From Paenibacillus faecis (lineage in GTDB: Bacteria > Bacillota > Bacilli > Paenibacillales > Paenibacillaceae): 64,000 bases of DNA. Positions 1 through 7,318 of the stretch are shown one piece after another. The stretch's first letter is position 1, and each line of letters starts with the position of its first letter. The stretch lies in NCBI RefSeq assembly GCF_008084145.1, contig NZ_VSDO01000002.1:248001-312000 (forward strand). The letters are read 5' to 3'. The position numbers were made by a program, and so were the translations under genes. The notes under the pieces are model-generated. The model saw nothing but the letters and a program-made list of their open reading frames with translations. It was not told where the DNA came from and did not search any database.

Positions 1-840
1 GGACCGCTCGGCGACGCGGCCGCGGCCTATTTGCGGAAGCTCGGAATCGGCGCGGATTTCGTGCAGCGGGGCGGCAGCTATCTGGGCATGTATTTTTTGG
101 AGAACGGCTTCGGCGTCCGGCCGAGCCGGGTTACTTATACCAACCGGCTGGAGAGCAGTTTCAACACCGCGCCGGAAGGGACCTATGACTGGGAGGGCAT
201 CGCGGCCTCCGTCGACGCGGCCCATTTTTGCGGCATCACGCTGGCCATGAACGACGGTGTCCGCGGCCATATGCTGGCCATGGCTCAAGCCGTCAAAAAG
301 CGGGGCGGGGCGGTGGTGTTCGACTGCAACTACCGTCCTTCGCTCTGGGGAGAGCGGGGCTACCTCGCCGCACGGCCGCATTACGAACGAATGCTGGAGC
401 TGGCGGACATCGTCTTGATGAATGAGAAGGACGCGATGCTCACCCTCGGCATGAATACGGAGAAGGAGACGCGGGAAGATCGGCTTAAGGCGCTGATTCC
501 GGCGGTGGCCGACAAATTCGCAATCCGGGTCATTGCCGGAACGCACCGGGATATCCATGCGGATAATTCCCACTCCCTGCGCGGCTTTATTTACAAAGGC
601 GGACAATTTGCGTTTTCCCGGCGGCTGACCTTTTCCGTCCATGATCGCATTGGAGCCGGAGACGCCTTTGCTAGCGGCATCATTCACGGGGAACTGGAGG
701 GCTTTCCGCCGGAGCGGTCCGTGAACTTCGCGGCTGCCGCGGGAATGCTGGCCCATACGGTCGCCGGCGATACCCCGATGGCTTCGGAGGCGGAGGTGTT
801 CCGGGCGATCGACAGCCGTATAGGCGATGTGGAAAGGTAG
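1..840 (+). CDS. kdgK: 2-keto-3-deoxygluconate kinase, PfkB family (5'-truncated by window edge)
   Basis: The reading frame is open from base 1, so the true start lies upstream; 279 residues are visible. A DCNYRP motif near residue 110 and the PfkB signature GAGDAFASG near residue 220, which carries the catalytic Asp, place it in the ribokinase/PfkB sugar-kinase family. The overall pattern resembles KDG kinases, which phosphorylate 2-dehydro-3-deoxy-D-gluconate in the cytosol on the way to pyruvate and glyceraldehyde-3-phosphate during hexuronate (pectin) catabolism. The GntR regulator follows with essentially no gap, as expected for a kdg-type operon. Another PfkB sugar kinase, such as a fructokinase, cannot be excluded because the N-terminal substrate loop is missing. 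Confidence 0.8.
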   Translation, partial: GPLGDAAAAYLRKLGIGADFVQRGGSYLGMYFLENGFGVRPSRVTYTNRLESSFNTAPEGTYDWEGIAASVDAAHFCGITLAMNDGVRGHMLAMAQAVKKRGGAVVFDCNYRPSLWGERGYLAARPHYERMLELADIVLMNEKDAMLTLGMNTEKETREDRLKALIPAVADKFAIRVIAGTHRDIHADNSHSLRGFIYKGGQFAFSRRLTFSVHDRIGAGDAFASGIIHGELEGFPPERSVNFAAAAGMLAHTVAGDTPMASEAEVFRAIDSRIGDVER

Positions 841-851
841 TGGAAGTGAAC

Positions 852-1565
852 ATGAGCTTGTCCCGAAAAGACCGGCCGTTATATTTGCAAATCAAACAAA
901 TTTTAAAGGATCGTATTTTGCACGGCGTTTACGCGCTGGGAAGCAACATTCCGTCCGAACCGCTGCTCGAGAGAGAATTTTCCGTCAGCAAAATAACGGT
1001 ACGCGCGGCGATCAGTGAATTGGTGCAGGAAGGCTATTTGGAAAAAGGCAGCGGGAAGGGCACGAAAGTCATCCGGAACAAAGCGGCCTCCAAACTGTCG
1101 AAGTGGAAGCCTTTCACGGAAATTCTCGTGGAATCCGGACACCGAATCCGCAAGCGGTGGCTGCGGACGGAAATCGTGTCGAACGAGGAAGGAACGGAAC
1201 TGTACCGGGCGTTCGGCACGCGCTGCTTGAGGATGGAGCGCCTTTATGATTTGAACGATCAGCCGTATATTTTTTACGTGCACTATTTGACCATCGAGCT
1301 TGAAGGCCTGGAACTGACCGATATGAAAGATCAATCGTTGTATGAGCTGCTGGAAGAGCAGGGCTTGTCCCTGGACCGGCTGCGGGACGAATTCGGCGTA
1401 GAGTCGGCCGGGCCCGAGGTGGCGGATATGCTGAATCTGGAGGAGGGAACCCCCCTCCTGAAACGCAGCCGCTATTCCCGTGACGGACGGGGAAGGATCA
1501 TCGAGCTGAGCATCGGTTATTACAATACAGGGCTGCAGAATTACATCGTGAACTATGACGTGTAA
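852..1565 (+). CDS. GntR-family transcriptional regulator with UTRA effector domain
   Basis: The protein has 237 residues from ATG 852. An in-frame GTG at 840 overlaps the preceding stop codon, but GGAAG at 842-846 sits better before ATG 852. Residues about 5-75 form a GntR winged helix (SVSKITVRAAISELVQEGYL recognition region, then GSGKGT in the wing). Residues about 90-235 resemble the UTRA ligand-binding domain. UTRA regulators usually repress carbohydrate operons and are released by a phosphosugar or sugar acid. Tight coupling to the KDG-kinase gene suggests control of uronate or pectin-derived sugar use (inference). A rho-independent terminator follows directly. Confidence 0.85.
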   Translation: MSLSRKDRPLYLQIKQILKDRILHGVYALGSNIPSEPLLEREFSVSKITVRAAISELVQEGYLEKGSGKGTKVIRNKAASKLSKWKPFTEILVESGHRIRKRWLRTEIVSNEEGTELYRAFGTRCLRMERLYDLNDQPYIFYVHYLTIELEGLELTDMKDQSLYELLEEQGLSLDRLRDEFGVESAGPEVADMLNLEEGTPLLKRSRYSRDGRGRIIELSIGYYNTGLQNYIVNYDV

Positions 1566-1590
1566 AGTGAGCCTGTATGGGTTTGCCGAA

Positions 1591-1637
1591 AGCGGTGGGA
1601 CGGATTGGCCAGGGCGCCAAGCGGTCCCGCTTTTTTG
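1591..1637 (+). terminator. Rho-independent terminator after the GntR gene
   Basis: AGCGGTGGGAC (1591-1601) can pair with GTCCCGCT (1624-1631) with a two-base bulge, followed by TTTTTTGTTT. The IS200-like element A1 begins a few bases after the T-run. Confidence 0.7.
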
Positions 1638-1800
1638 TTTGGGGCTTTAGCCAGTTAAGGTGGCGAAGCGGGCGAAACAATCAAACCACCAGCTATGCGG
1701 GTGGTATAGTGATGCTTATAGCCAAAAACCAACTGATGGTTTCGTTATCATAGGAGTGTTCAAGCTACGATGTACAACGAAAGGAAAAGGTGGCTTAATG

Positions 1801-2129
1801 CACTAGCGTTGCATTAACCCGGGGGTCCAATGCTGTAACCGCCTCTCTTCGAACTCTGGCCGGTGGATAAGCGCCTTTTGCGGCGCTATTTTGTCGAATT
1901 TGGCCCTTTGGTGTGAAATAGCGGTCTTTTGGGGTCTTATTTTAGAGAAAGTCGGGCAATAACCGGATTTTTGGGCTCGCACCAGAGAAATAAGGCCCTT
2001 TTTAGCCGCTATTCTTCCCGAAAAAGCAAATCTGGCCGAAATAGCAGCCCAAAACGCCGCTATTATAACGGACGGCCAGAAAAAGTTGCTGACCGGCAGC
2101 ACTAAGTCAGGTTTAATGCAACGTCAGTG
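1801..2129. mobile_element. Element B1: 329-bp MITE-like element with 20-bp TIRs and 9-bp target duplication
   Basis: The left end CACTAGCGTTGCATTAACCC (1801-1820) is inverted at the right end as GGTTTAATGCAACGTCAGTG (2110-2129). The 9-mer GGCTTAATG flanks both sides exactly (1792-1800 and 2130-2138). The unoccupied site is visible in element A3 near 51230, where the same leader runs straight through. The element carries four B-type hairpins (1866-1892, 1915-1943, 1987-2014, 2038-2064). An antisense ORF of about 100 codons spans it, but it lacks a ribosome site and breaks up between copies, so I treat it as spurious. No transposase is encoded, so it must be moved in trans. Confidence 0.85.
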
Positions 2130-2208
2130 GGCTTAATGGCTAATCGAAGTGATATGTCACATCCAAAGAGGCGCCTAGGTGTTTCTTCCAAATCTCCAAC
2201 TCCAAAAA

Positions 2209-2390
2209 GATGCAAATCTGCAGGTATTTAAGCCGATTCCCGAGGGGATGCGAAAAAAGATGCAAATCTGCAGGCATTTCCAGCGATTTTAGAGAAATGA
2301 GCCGGTTTCGTCGAAAATTCCTGCAGATTTGCAGGTATTTAGAAATTTTGAGTCCAAACAGGAAAAAAGCATGCAGATATGCAGGAATTC
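2209..2390. repeat. A-type four-hairpin array, copy 1
   Basis: Four short imperfect palindromes with a TGCA-loop-TGCA core lie at 2209-2229, 2259-2279, 2317-2340 and 2371-2390. The first two have the core in one sense and the third in the other. Centre-to-centre distances are about 50, 60 and 52 bp. The third unit, CCTGCA-GATT-TGCAGG, is a perfect hairpin. Confidence 0.8.
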
Positions 2391-2421
2391 TATGTATCAA
2401 GGTAGTCTGACGGGGCACTAT

Positions 2422-2595
2422 CTATATAAGTTGAACTAAAGAATTAGCAATAGGCAAGAGTGTGAAATGATTCTGGAGAAGCTACAAGCTTTCTGAAAGA
2501 AAGCTGGCATCGGAAGCATAAGCTAAAGCTCGCCTTTGCGATCGGAAGAACATTCCATACGGCTGCCCCACATGCAAATCAATAGTTCAATATAG
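2422..2595. mobile_element. Element C: 174-bp inverted-repeat-bounded insertion inside A1
   Basis: It starts with CTATATAAGTTGAACTA and ends with TAGTTCAATATAG, an imperfect inverted repeat. It interrupts the otherwise continuous right arm of element A, as seen by comparison with 22314-22337 and 51510-51537. The first 26 bp or so recur inverted at 13592-13617, so this end sequence belongs to a dispersed family. No coding capacity is evident, and I could not define a clear target duplication. Confidence 0.5.
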
Positions 2596-2794
2596 TAATA
2601 ATCGCACCCCTTCAGGGATAGGCAAACATAGTAGCTTGAAAGCAAGCGCCTTTAGACGCGAGCCGGTAATAAAGACTTATAGCCTTAGAGCAAACCACCC
2701 GTTCACACGGGTGGTTTTGATTTCCCCAAAAAACACCCCTATTATTCGGACGTTTTCTAAAGTCCACAGGATATTTTGCGTTTTGAATGCGTTT

Positions 2795-2826
2795 TATAAT
2801 AGCCCTATAAGAGGATTTAGAGGAGG
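2795..2826 (+). promoter_or_regulatory. -10 element and ribosome site of the GH130 gene
   Basis: A perfect TATAAT lies at 2795-2800, with AGGAGG at 2821-2826. No good -35 hexamer is visible. The AGGAGG spacing (7 nt) favours ATG 2834 over ATG 2828. Confidence 0.45.
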
Positions 2827-2833
2827 CATGCAG

Positions 2834-3853
2834 ATGAAGATCGAGAGACATCCGGAAAATCCGATCGTGGTACCCGGGGGATACGAATGGCGAATGGTAA
2901 CCGTTTTCAATCCTGCGGTCATTATCGACAACGATAAGTTCTATATGATCGAAAGGACGGCCGGATCGCTGACACCGTGCAAAAATTTCCTGGGCCTGCT
3001 GGAAAGCGAGGACGGCGTTCACTTTACGCACGTCAAGGACGAGCCTGTCGTGACGCCGGATATGCTGGGATTTCCGTACGGGAGCGTACAGGATCCGCGC
3101 ATTGTCAAAATAGAGGACACCTTTTATTTGAACTATGCGCTGCGTCCTTGCGCGATGAGCTATTACCCGACGGGCCGGGGGGTCCCCGAGCGCTCCATCC
3201 CGGAATACCCGGACGGGTGGGGCGAGCAGGAAGGGCATTGGCTGACGCGCTCGTCGATTCTGACCTCCAAAAATCTCGTGGATTGGGAGTTTTTAGCCGA
3301 CACGACGCCGCTGGATATCAATGATCGGGACAATATTTTATTCCCGGAAAAAATCAACGGCCGCTACGTGCTGCTGCGCCGCCCCGAGGAATATGTCGGC
3401 GACAAATACGGCACGGAAAAAGCCGGGATGTGGATCACCTATTCCGACGACTTGATTCATTGGGATGAGCCGAAGCTGTTGGCCAAAGGGGAGAATCCCG
3501 CCTGGGAGTCGCGGAAAATCGGCGGATCGACGCCGCCGGTAAAAACGGACCGCGGCTGGCTGGTCCTTTATCACGGGGTGGATGACGATGTCGTGTACCG
3601 GGTCGGAGCCATGCTGCTGGACTTGGAGAACCCGGAAAAAATCATCGCCCGGACCCGGAATTTTATCATGGAGCCGGAAACGTATTACGAGAAGTTCGGA
3701 TATCAGATTCCTAACGTCATCTTCCCGACGGGCAACGTGGTGAAGGACGGATTGCTGTACGTTTACTACGGAGTTACCGACACGGCGATCGCATTGGCCA
3801 CGGTCCCGTTGGACGAGCTGGTCGATTATATTTTGAACGAGCCGGAAAATTAA
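2834..3853 (+). CDS. GH130 family beta-mannoside phosphorylase-like enzyme
   Basis: The protein has 339 residues and no signal peptide. The sequence has the five-bladed beta-propeller pattern of GH130: an N-terminal RHPENPIV segment, FNPAVI, the DPRIVKIEDTFYL motif and a late LYHGVD motif that helps bind phosphate. GH130 enzymes phosphorolyse beta-linked mannosides (Man-GlcNAc, Man-Glc or beta-1,2-mannobiose) in the cytosol to alpha-mannose-1-phosphate; some members are hydrolases. The subfamily cannot be fixed by eye. The frame is open further upstream to 2636, but that stretch is the right arm of element A1, and the ribosome site sets ATG 2834. The gene stands alone between repeats and a sugar-import operon, which may supply its substrate. 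Confidence 0.85.
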   Translation: MKIERHPENPIVVPGGYEWRMVTVFNPAVIIDNDKFYMIERTAGSLTPCKNFLGLLESEDGVHFTHVKDEPVVTPDMLGFPYGSVQDPRIVKIEDTFYLNYALRPCAMSYYPTGRGVPERSIPEYPDGWGEQEGHWLTRSSILTSKNLVDWEFLADTTPLDINDRDNILFPEKINGRYVLLRRPEEYVGDKYGTEKAGMWITYSDDLIHWDEPKLLAKGENPAWESRKIGGSTPPVKTDRGWLVLYHGVDDDVVYRVGAMLLDLENPEKIIARTRNFIMEPETYYEKFGYQIPNVIFPTGNVVKDGLLYVYYGVTDTAIALATVPLDELVDYILNEPEN

Positions 3854-3906
3854 ATCACCGTACATGTGAAACTGACCGCCGCAGCGCGGTTATTTTCCAA
3901 AATGAT

Positions 3907-3921
3907 TTGTAACCGCTTACC
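3907..3921 (+). promoter_or_regulatory. Candidate cre (CcpA) site ahead of the sugar-import operon
   Basis: TTGTAACCGCTTACC matches the cre consensus WTGNAANCGNWNNCA at all but the last base. A TATACT -10-like hexamer follows at 3928-3933, so the site would lie inside the promoter and suggests glucose repression. The remainder of the 269-bp gap (3854-4122) is AT-rich leader sequence with no gene. Confidence 0.5.
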
Positions 3922-4122
3922 TTTGTCTATACTATATTATGTTACATTTCATGACGTGAAATTTAAACTTATCTTGATTCTTTTGGATATTATCGTAAAT
4001 TTATGGGATATAGACAAAGCGTGAACCGATTTATAATTGCTTATATAACGAATCAGGATAAGAAACGCATCATGGTTTGTTAGATATTCACCGATTTCAT
4101 TATCACGAAAAGAGGGTTGGTT

Positions 4123-5448
4123 ATGAACAAAACAAACAAAAGCAAGAAAGTACTGCTGCTCGGTCTGATCGCTTTGCTCACGCTTTTTACCGCGGCATGC
4201 GGCAAGAACGATGCGGAGGGCAGTGGGGGGAGCGGTGGAAACGGCGCCGGAACGGAGTCCGAGAAGATTACGCTGAACATGATGCATCCCTGGACTTCGC
4301 CAAACGTGGACAACGAAGTGTACAAAGCCCGAATCGCGGAATTCGAAAAGCAGCATCCCAATATCGTGATCAAGCAGGACGGCGTCCCCGCCGCCCAGTA
4401 CAAAACAAAGCTTCGCACCCTGGCCGCCGGAAACAACCTGTCCGACATCAACGTCGTATGGCCGGGCGCCGACCTGGATCCGCTGGTGGCCGGGAATTTG
4501 CTGCAGCCGATCAACGACCTGATGGATCACTGGACGTCGATTCTTCCGGAGAGCGCGCTAACCGGTTTCAATGTGGACGGCCAACAATATGCGGTTCCGA
4601 CCAAACAGACCTTTGTCGATATCGTCTACTACAACAAAGAAATGTTCGCCCAAGTGGGCTATGAGCAGTTTCCGGCCACCTACGATCAATTTATCGATGC
4701 GGTCAAAAAGCTGAAAGCGGCGGGCATAACGCCGATTTCCCTCGGCAACAAGGAACAGTGGCCGCTGCAGTCGTCCTATATTTCGATTATCGGGGACCGC
4801 TTTACGGGCAGCGATTTCCTGCCGGCCGTCCTGGCGGGCAAAGCGAAATTCACCGATCCGGAATTCGTTAAGGCCCTGGCCGTTGTGGATGAACTGAGCA
4901 AACTGGGCGCTTTCAACACCGACGCGAACAATATGGATTCGGTTCAGGCTCAAGACTATTTTATTCAAGGGAAAGCGGCCATGCATATCTCCTCGTCGAC
5001 CGTGGACGGCAGAGTGCGGATTACGAACAGCGAGGGAGACAAGTTCGGGATCGCTCTGTTCCCGAGCGTAGAGGGGGGAAAAGGCGACGCGGCCAAGAGC
5101 GCTGGCGTGGTGCAATACGGCATTTCGATCAAGAGCGGACTGGATGACAAGAAGCGCGAGGCGGCCGAGGAGTTTTTGAAGTTCTTCGTCAACGAAGATC
5201 TGTACAAAGAATTGATCCGCAACGGCATCGTGGTGCCCGCGAAGGTGGAAGTTCCCGAGGATGCCAGCAAATATTTGAAGGAGATGCTGGAATTGACGGG
5301 CAACGGCACGGCTCCGGTGTTTGACAGCGTCGTTCCGACCCAGGTGGTGGACGTGCTTCAAAACGGACTGCAAGCGCTAACGGTAGGCCGGGGAACGCCG
5401 GAAGAGTTGGCGAAGGAAGTCCAGGAAGCGATGGACAATCTGAACTAA
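4123..5448 (+). CDS. Sugar ABC transporter substrate-binding lipoprotein (CUT1)
   Basis: The protein has 441 residues from ATG 4123, with AAGAGGG seven bases upstream. The N-terminus is a lipoprotein signal: basic start, hydrophobic stretch LLLGLIALLTLF, then lipobox TAAC with acylated Cys26 and a Gly/Ser-rich linker. The mature part looks like family-1 solute-binding proteins (MalE/UgpB type), with FEKQHPNI and a GKAAMHISSS segment. It is tethered outside the membrane and delivers an oligosaccharide to the two permeases that follow. The operon also encodes a YesM/YesN two-component pair and a GH3 glycosidase, so a beta-glucoside or related oligosaccharide is a reasonable but unproven substrate. 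Confidence 0.9.
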   Translation: MNKTNKSKKVLLLGLIALLTLFTAACGKNDAEGSGGSGGNGAGTESEKITLNMMHPWTSPNVDNEVYKARIAEFEKQHPNIVIKQDGVPAAQYKTKLRTLAAGNNLSDINVVWPGADLDPLVAGNLLQPINDLMDHWTSILPESALTGFNVDGQQYAVPTKQTFVDIVYYNKEMFAQVGYEQFPATYDQFIDAVKKLKAAGITPISLGNKEQWPLQSSYISIIGDRFTGSDFLPAVLAGKAKFTDPEFVKALAVVDELSKLGAFNTDANNMDSVQAQDYFIQGKAAMHISSSTVDGRVRITNSEGDKFGIALFPSVEGGKGDAAKSAGVVQYGISIKSGLDDKKREAAEEFLKFFVNEDLYKELIRNGIVVPAKVEVPEDASKYLKEMLELTGNGTAPVFDSVVPTQVVDVLQNGLQALTVGRGTPEELAKEVQEAMDNLN

Positions 5449-5491
5449 AGTGAAGTTGGAGCAAACAGACTCCGAAGTTGAATCCGAAGCC

Positions 5492-5521
5492 GAAGAAAAC
5501 CCGATAAACCGGGTTTTCTTC
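5492..5521 (+). terminator. Intra-operon hairpin between binding-protein and permease genes
   Basis: GAAGAAAACCCG (5492-5503) pairs perfectly with CGGGTTTTCTTC (5510-5521). Only a few T residues follow, so it probably attenuates transcription or protects the upstream mRNA. This would give more binding protein than permease, as is common in CUT1 operons. Confidence 0.65.
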
Positions 5522-5561
5522 ATTCATCGGGTTTGAAAACGGGCAAAAAGGAGGAAACCGG

Positions 5562-6437
5562 ATGCAAACCTTAAGAGGGACCAAATTTGCGATTTTTCTC
5601 GGCTTGTTCCCGGCGCTGGTCATTTATCTGGGGATTGCCATCGTTCCGATCGGGTTGTCGCTGTACTACTCGCTGATGAACTGGAACGGGATCGGATCGA
5701 TGACCTTTGCGGGTTTCGATAATTACATGAAAATTCTGACCGACGACACCTTCTGGCTGTCGGTGAAGAACAACGTCATCATCATGGTGACCGGACTGAT
5801 CGGCCAACTCCCGCTGGGCCTGCTGCTGGCGCTGCTGCTTAACCGCGGGCTGAAGGGCTCGGGGATATTCCGGACGATCGGGTTTATGCCGGTCGTCATT
5901 TCCTCGGTCATGGTTTCCCTCATCTGGGGCATGGTGTACAACACGGAATACGGCATGTTGAACAATTTGCTGAGCATGATCGGACTGGACGGATGGAGAC
6001 GGAATTGGCTGGGCGATTCGACATGGTCGATGCTGTCGATCAGCATCGCGTACATTTGGCAGAATTGCGGTTTATACATGGTTATTTTCCTGGCCGCGCT
6101 GCAAAATATCCCCGACGAAGTAAACGAGGCGGCCGAACTCGACGGGGCTACCGGATGGAGACGGACGCTCCGCATCACGATTCCGATGATCCGGGGAACG
6201 ATTATGGTGGGCGTCGTGTACAGCATCAGCAACTCCTTCCGGGTGTTCGACCTGATTCAGATTTTGACGGGCGGAGGCCCGGCGCATCAGACGGAAGTCA
6301 TGACGATTTACATGTACAACAGCGCTTTTATCAATATGCGTTACGGCTACGGGAGCGCGGTATCCATCCTGGTTCTGCTCTTCAGTTTGATCGTCATTTC
6401 CGTCATCAATCGGTTCGGCCGGGAGAAAGAGGTTTAG
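5562..6437 (+). CDS. Sugar ABC transporter permease, MalF/UgpA-like
   Basis: The protein has 291 residues with an AAAGGAGG ribosome site. About six membrane helices are visible, starting with IFLGLFPALVIYLGIAIVP. The cytoplasmic EAA loop reads EAAELDGATGWRRTLRITIP and is where the transporter ATPase docks. It forms the import channel with the next gene product. No ATPase gene occurs in the operon, so a shared MsmX-type ATPase is expected. The gene is followed after 17 bp by its partner permease. Confidence 0.93.
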   Translation: MQTLRGTKFAIFLGLFPALVIYLGIAIVPIGLSLYYSLMNWNGIGSMTFAGFDNYMKILTDDTFWLSVKNNVIIMVTGLIGQLPLGLLLALLLNRGLKGSGIFRTIGFMPVVISSVMVSLIWGMVYNTEYGMLNNLLSMIGLDGWRRNWLGDSTWSMLSISIAYIWQNCGLYMVIFLAALQNIPDEVNEAAELDGATGWRRTLRITIPMIRGTIMVGVVYSISNSFRVFDLIQILTGGGPAHQTEVMTIYMYNSAFINMRYGYGSAVSILVLLFSLIVISVINRFGREKEV

Positions 6438-6454
6438 GGAAGGAGGGAAGCGGG

Positions 6455-7285
6455 ATGAAAAGAAAGTCGGGCTTGTACCGGTTATTCGCATACACTTTTT
6501 TGTGCCTGTTCGCTATTATTAATGTAATTCCTCTCTTCTGGATGGTGGTCAACTCCTTCAAAACGGAGCAGGAATACGCCGCGGGTCCGTTTTCGTTTCC
6601 GAAAACGCTGCAGTTCGCCAACTACGCAAGGGCTTGGGAAGTGGCGAATATGAACGTATATTTTTTAAACAGCATCATTATTACTTTCGCCTCCCTGATC
6701 ATAACCGTGCTTCTCGGAGCGCTGGCCGCTTATTTTTTGTCCCGGTTTAAGTTTAAGCTGCGCGGGGTGACTTACGGCGCGTTTTTGCTGGGGATGCTGG
6801 TTCCGATTCATGCGACTCTGATTCCGATCTTCCTGATCATGCAGAAGCTTCGCCTGCTCGATACCTACTGGTCGCTGATCTTGCCTTATACGGCGTTTCA
6901 CTTGTCGTTGACGGTGTTTATCCTGGAAGGATTCATGCGGAGCTTTCCCAAGGATCTGGAAGAATCGGGAGTTATGGACGGGGCGGGCGTGTACCGCATT
7001 TTTTGGTCGATTATATTGCCGATCACAAGACCGGCGCTGGCTACGGTTATTATTTTGAACTTTATATATAATTGGAACGAGTATTTGTTCGCGCTCGTTT
7101 TGATCACTTCAACGGAGCTTAAGACGCTGCCGCTTGGGCTGGCCAACTTCGTCGGCATAGAAACCGCCAGCCTGACCCTGCAGATGGCGGCGCTCACGAT
7201 CGCGTTGATTCCGATCCTGATTTTTTATCTGCTGCTGCAGAAACAACTCGTCAACGGGATGACGGCGGGGGCGGTCAAGGGCTGA
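6455..7285 (+). CDS. Sugar ABC transporter permease, MalG/UgpE-like
   Basis: The protein has 276 residues from ATG 6455, with AAGGAGGG seven bases upstream. The frame is open further 5' (to 5993) but that overlaps the previous permease. It has six predicted helices, an EAA-type loop (EESGVMDGAGVYRIFWSIIL) and the C-terminal VNGMTAGAVKG typical of MalG-type subunits. It pairs with the preceding permease. The spacing to the sensor-kinase gene (33 bp) suggests one transcript. Confidence 0.93.
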   Translation: MKRKSGLYRLFAYTFLCLFAIINVIPLFWMVVNSFKTEQEYAAGPFSFPKTLQFANYARAWEVANMNVYFLNSIIITFASLIITVLLGALAAYFLSRFKFKLRGVTYGAFLLGMLVPIHATLIPIFLIMQKLRLLDTYWSLILPYTAFHLSLTVFILEGFMRSFPKDLEESGVMDGAGVYRIFWSIILPITRPALATVIILNFIYNWNEYLFALVLITSTELKTLPLGLANFVGIETASLTLQMAALTIALIPILIFYLLLQKQLVNGMTAGAVKG

Positions 7286-7318
7286 CCCGGGGAGAGCACA
7301 CGGAAGGGAAGAGACACC

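Larger units (their letters stand above)
1641..2722 (+). mobile_element. Element A1: IS200/IS605-like remnant carrying other elements
   Basis: The ends match two other copies in this window (21922-22473 and 51080-51663). A subterminal hairpin on the left (AAACCACC...GGGTGGT, about 1684-1710) and another on the right (AAACCACC...GGGTGGTTTT, about 2693-2718, ending GATT) are arranged as in IS200/IS605 single-strand transposons. The left part ends in an ATG whose first codons read MANRSD, like the start of IS200-type TnpA, but no transposase body follows. The tnpA position is filled by a four-hairpin array (2209-2390). Element B1 (1801-2129) and a 174-bp element (2422-2595) are inserted within it. 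The IS200 link is inferred from end structure and the MANRSD start; no functional transposase is present. Confidence 0.65.

Noticed and set aside
1803..2102. Minus-strand ORF of 99 codons, with similar ORFs at 13023-13391 and 25654-25959
   Set aside because: They lie inside the B elements, follow the hairpin DNA, lack ribosome sites and differ at both ends. Conservation is explained by the repeat itself.
2209..2390. CRISPR array
   Set aside because: Units are imperfect palindromes in both orientations, only four per array, and the spacers are conserved between copies. There are no cas genes.
2636..2833. N-terminal extension of the GH130 protein by 66 residues
   Set aside because: The stretch is the right arm of element A1 plus the promoter. 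AGGAGG fits ATG 2834.
5993..6454. Extension of the second permease gene upstream
   Set aside because: It would overlap most of the first permease. ATG 6455 has a proper ribosome site and starts at the first helix.
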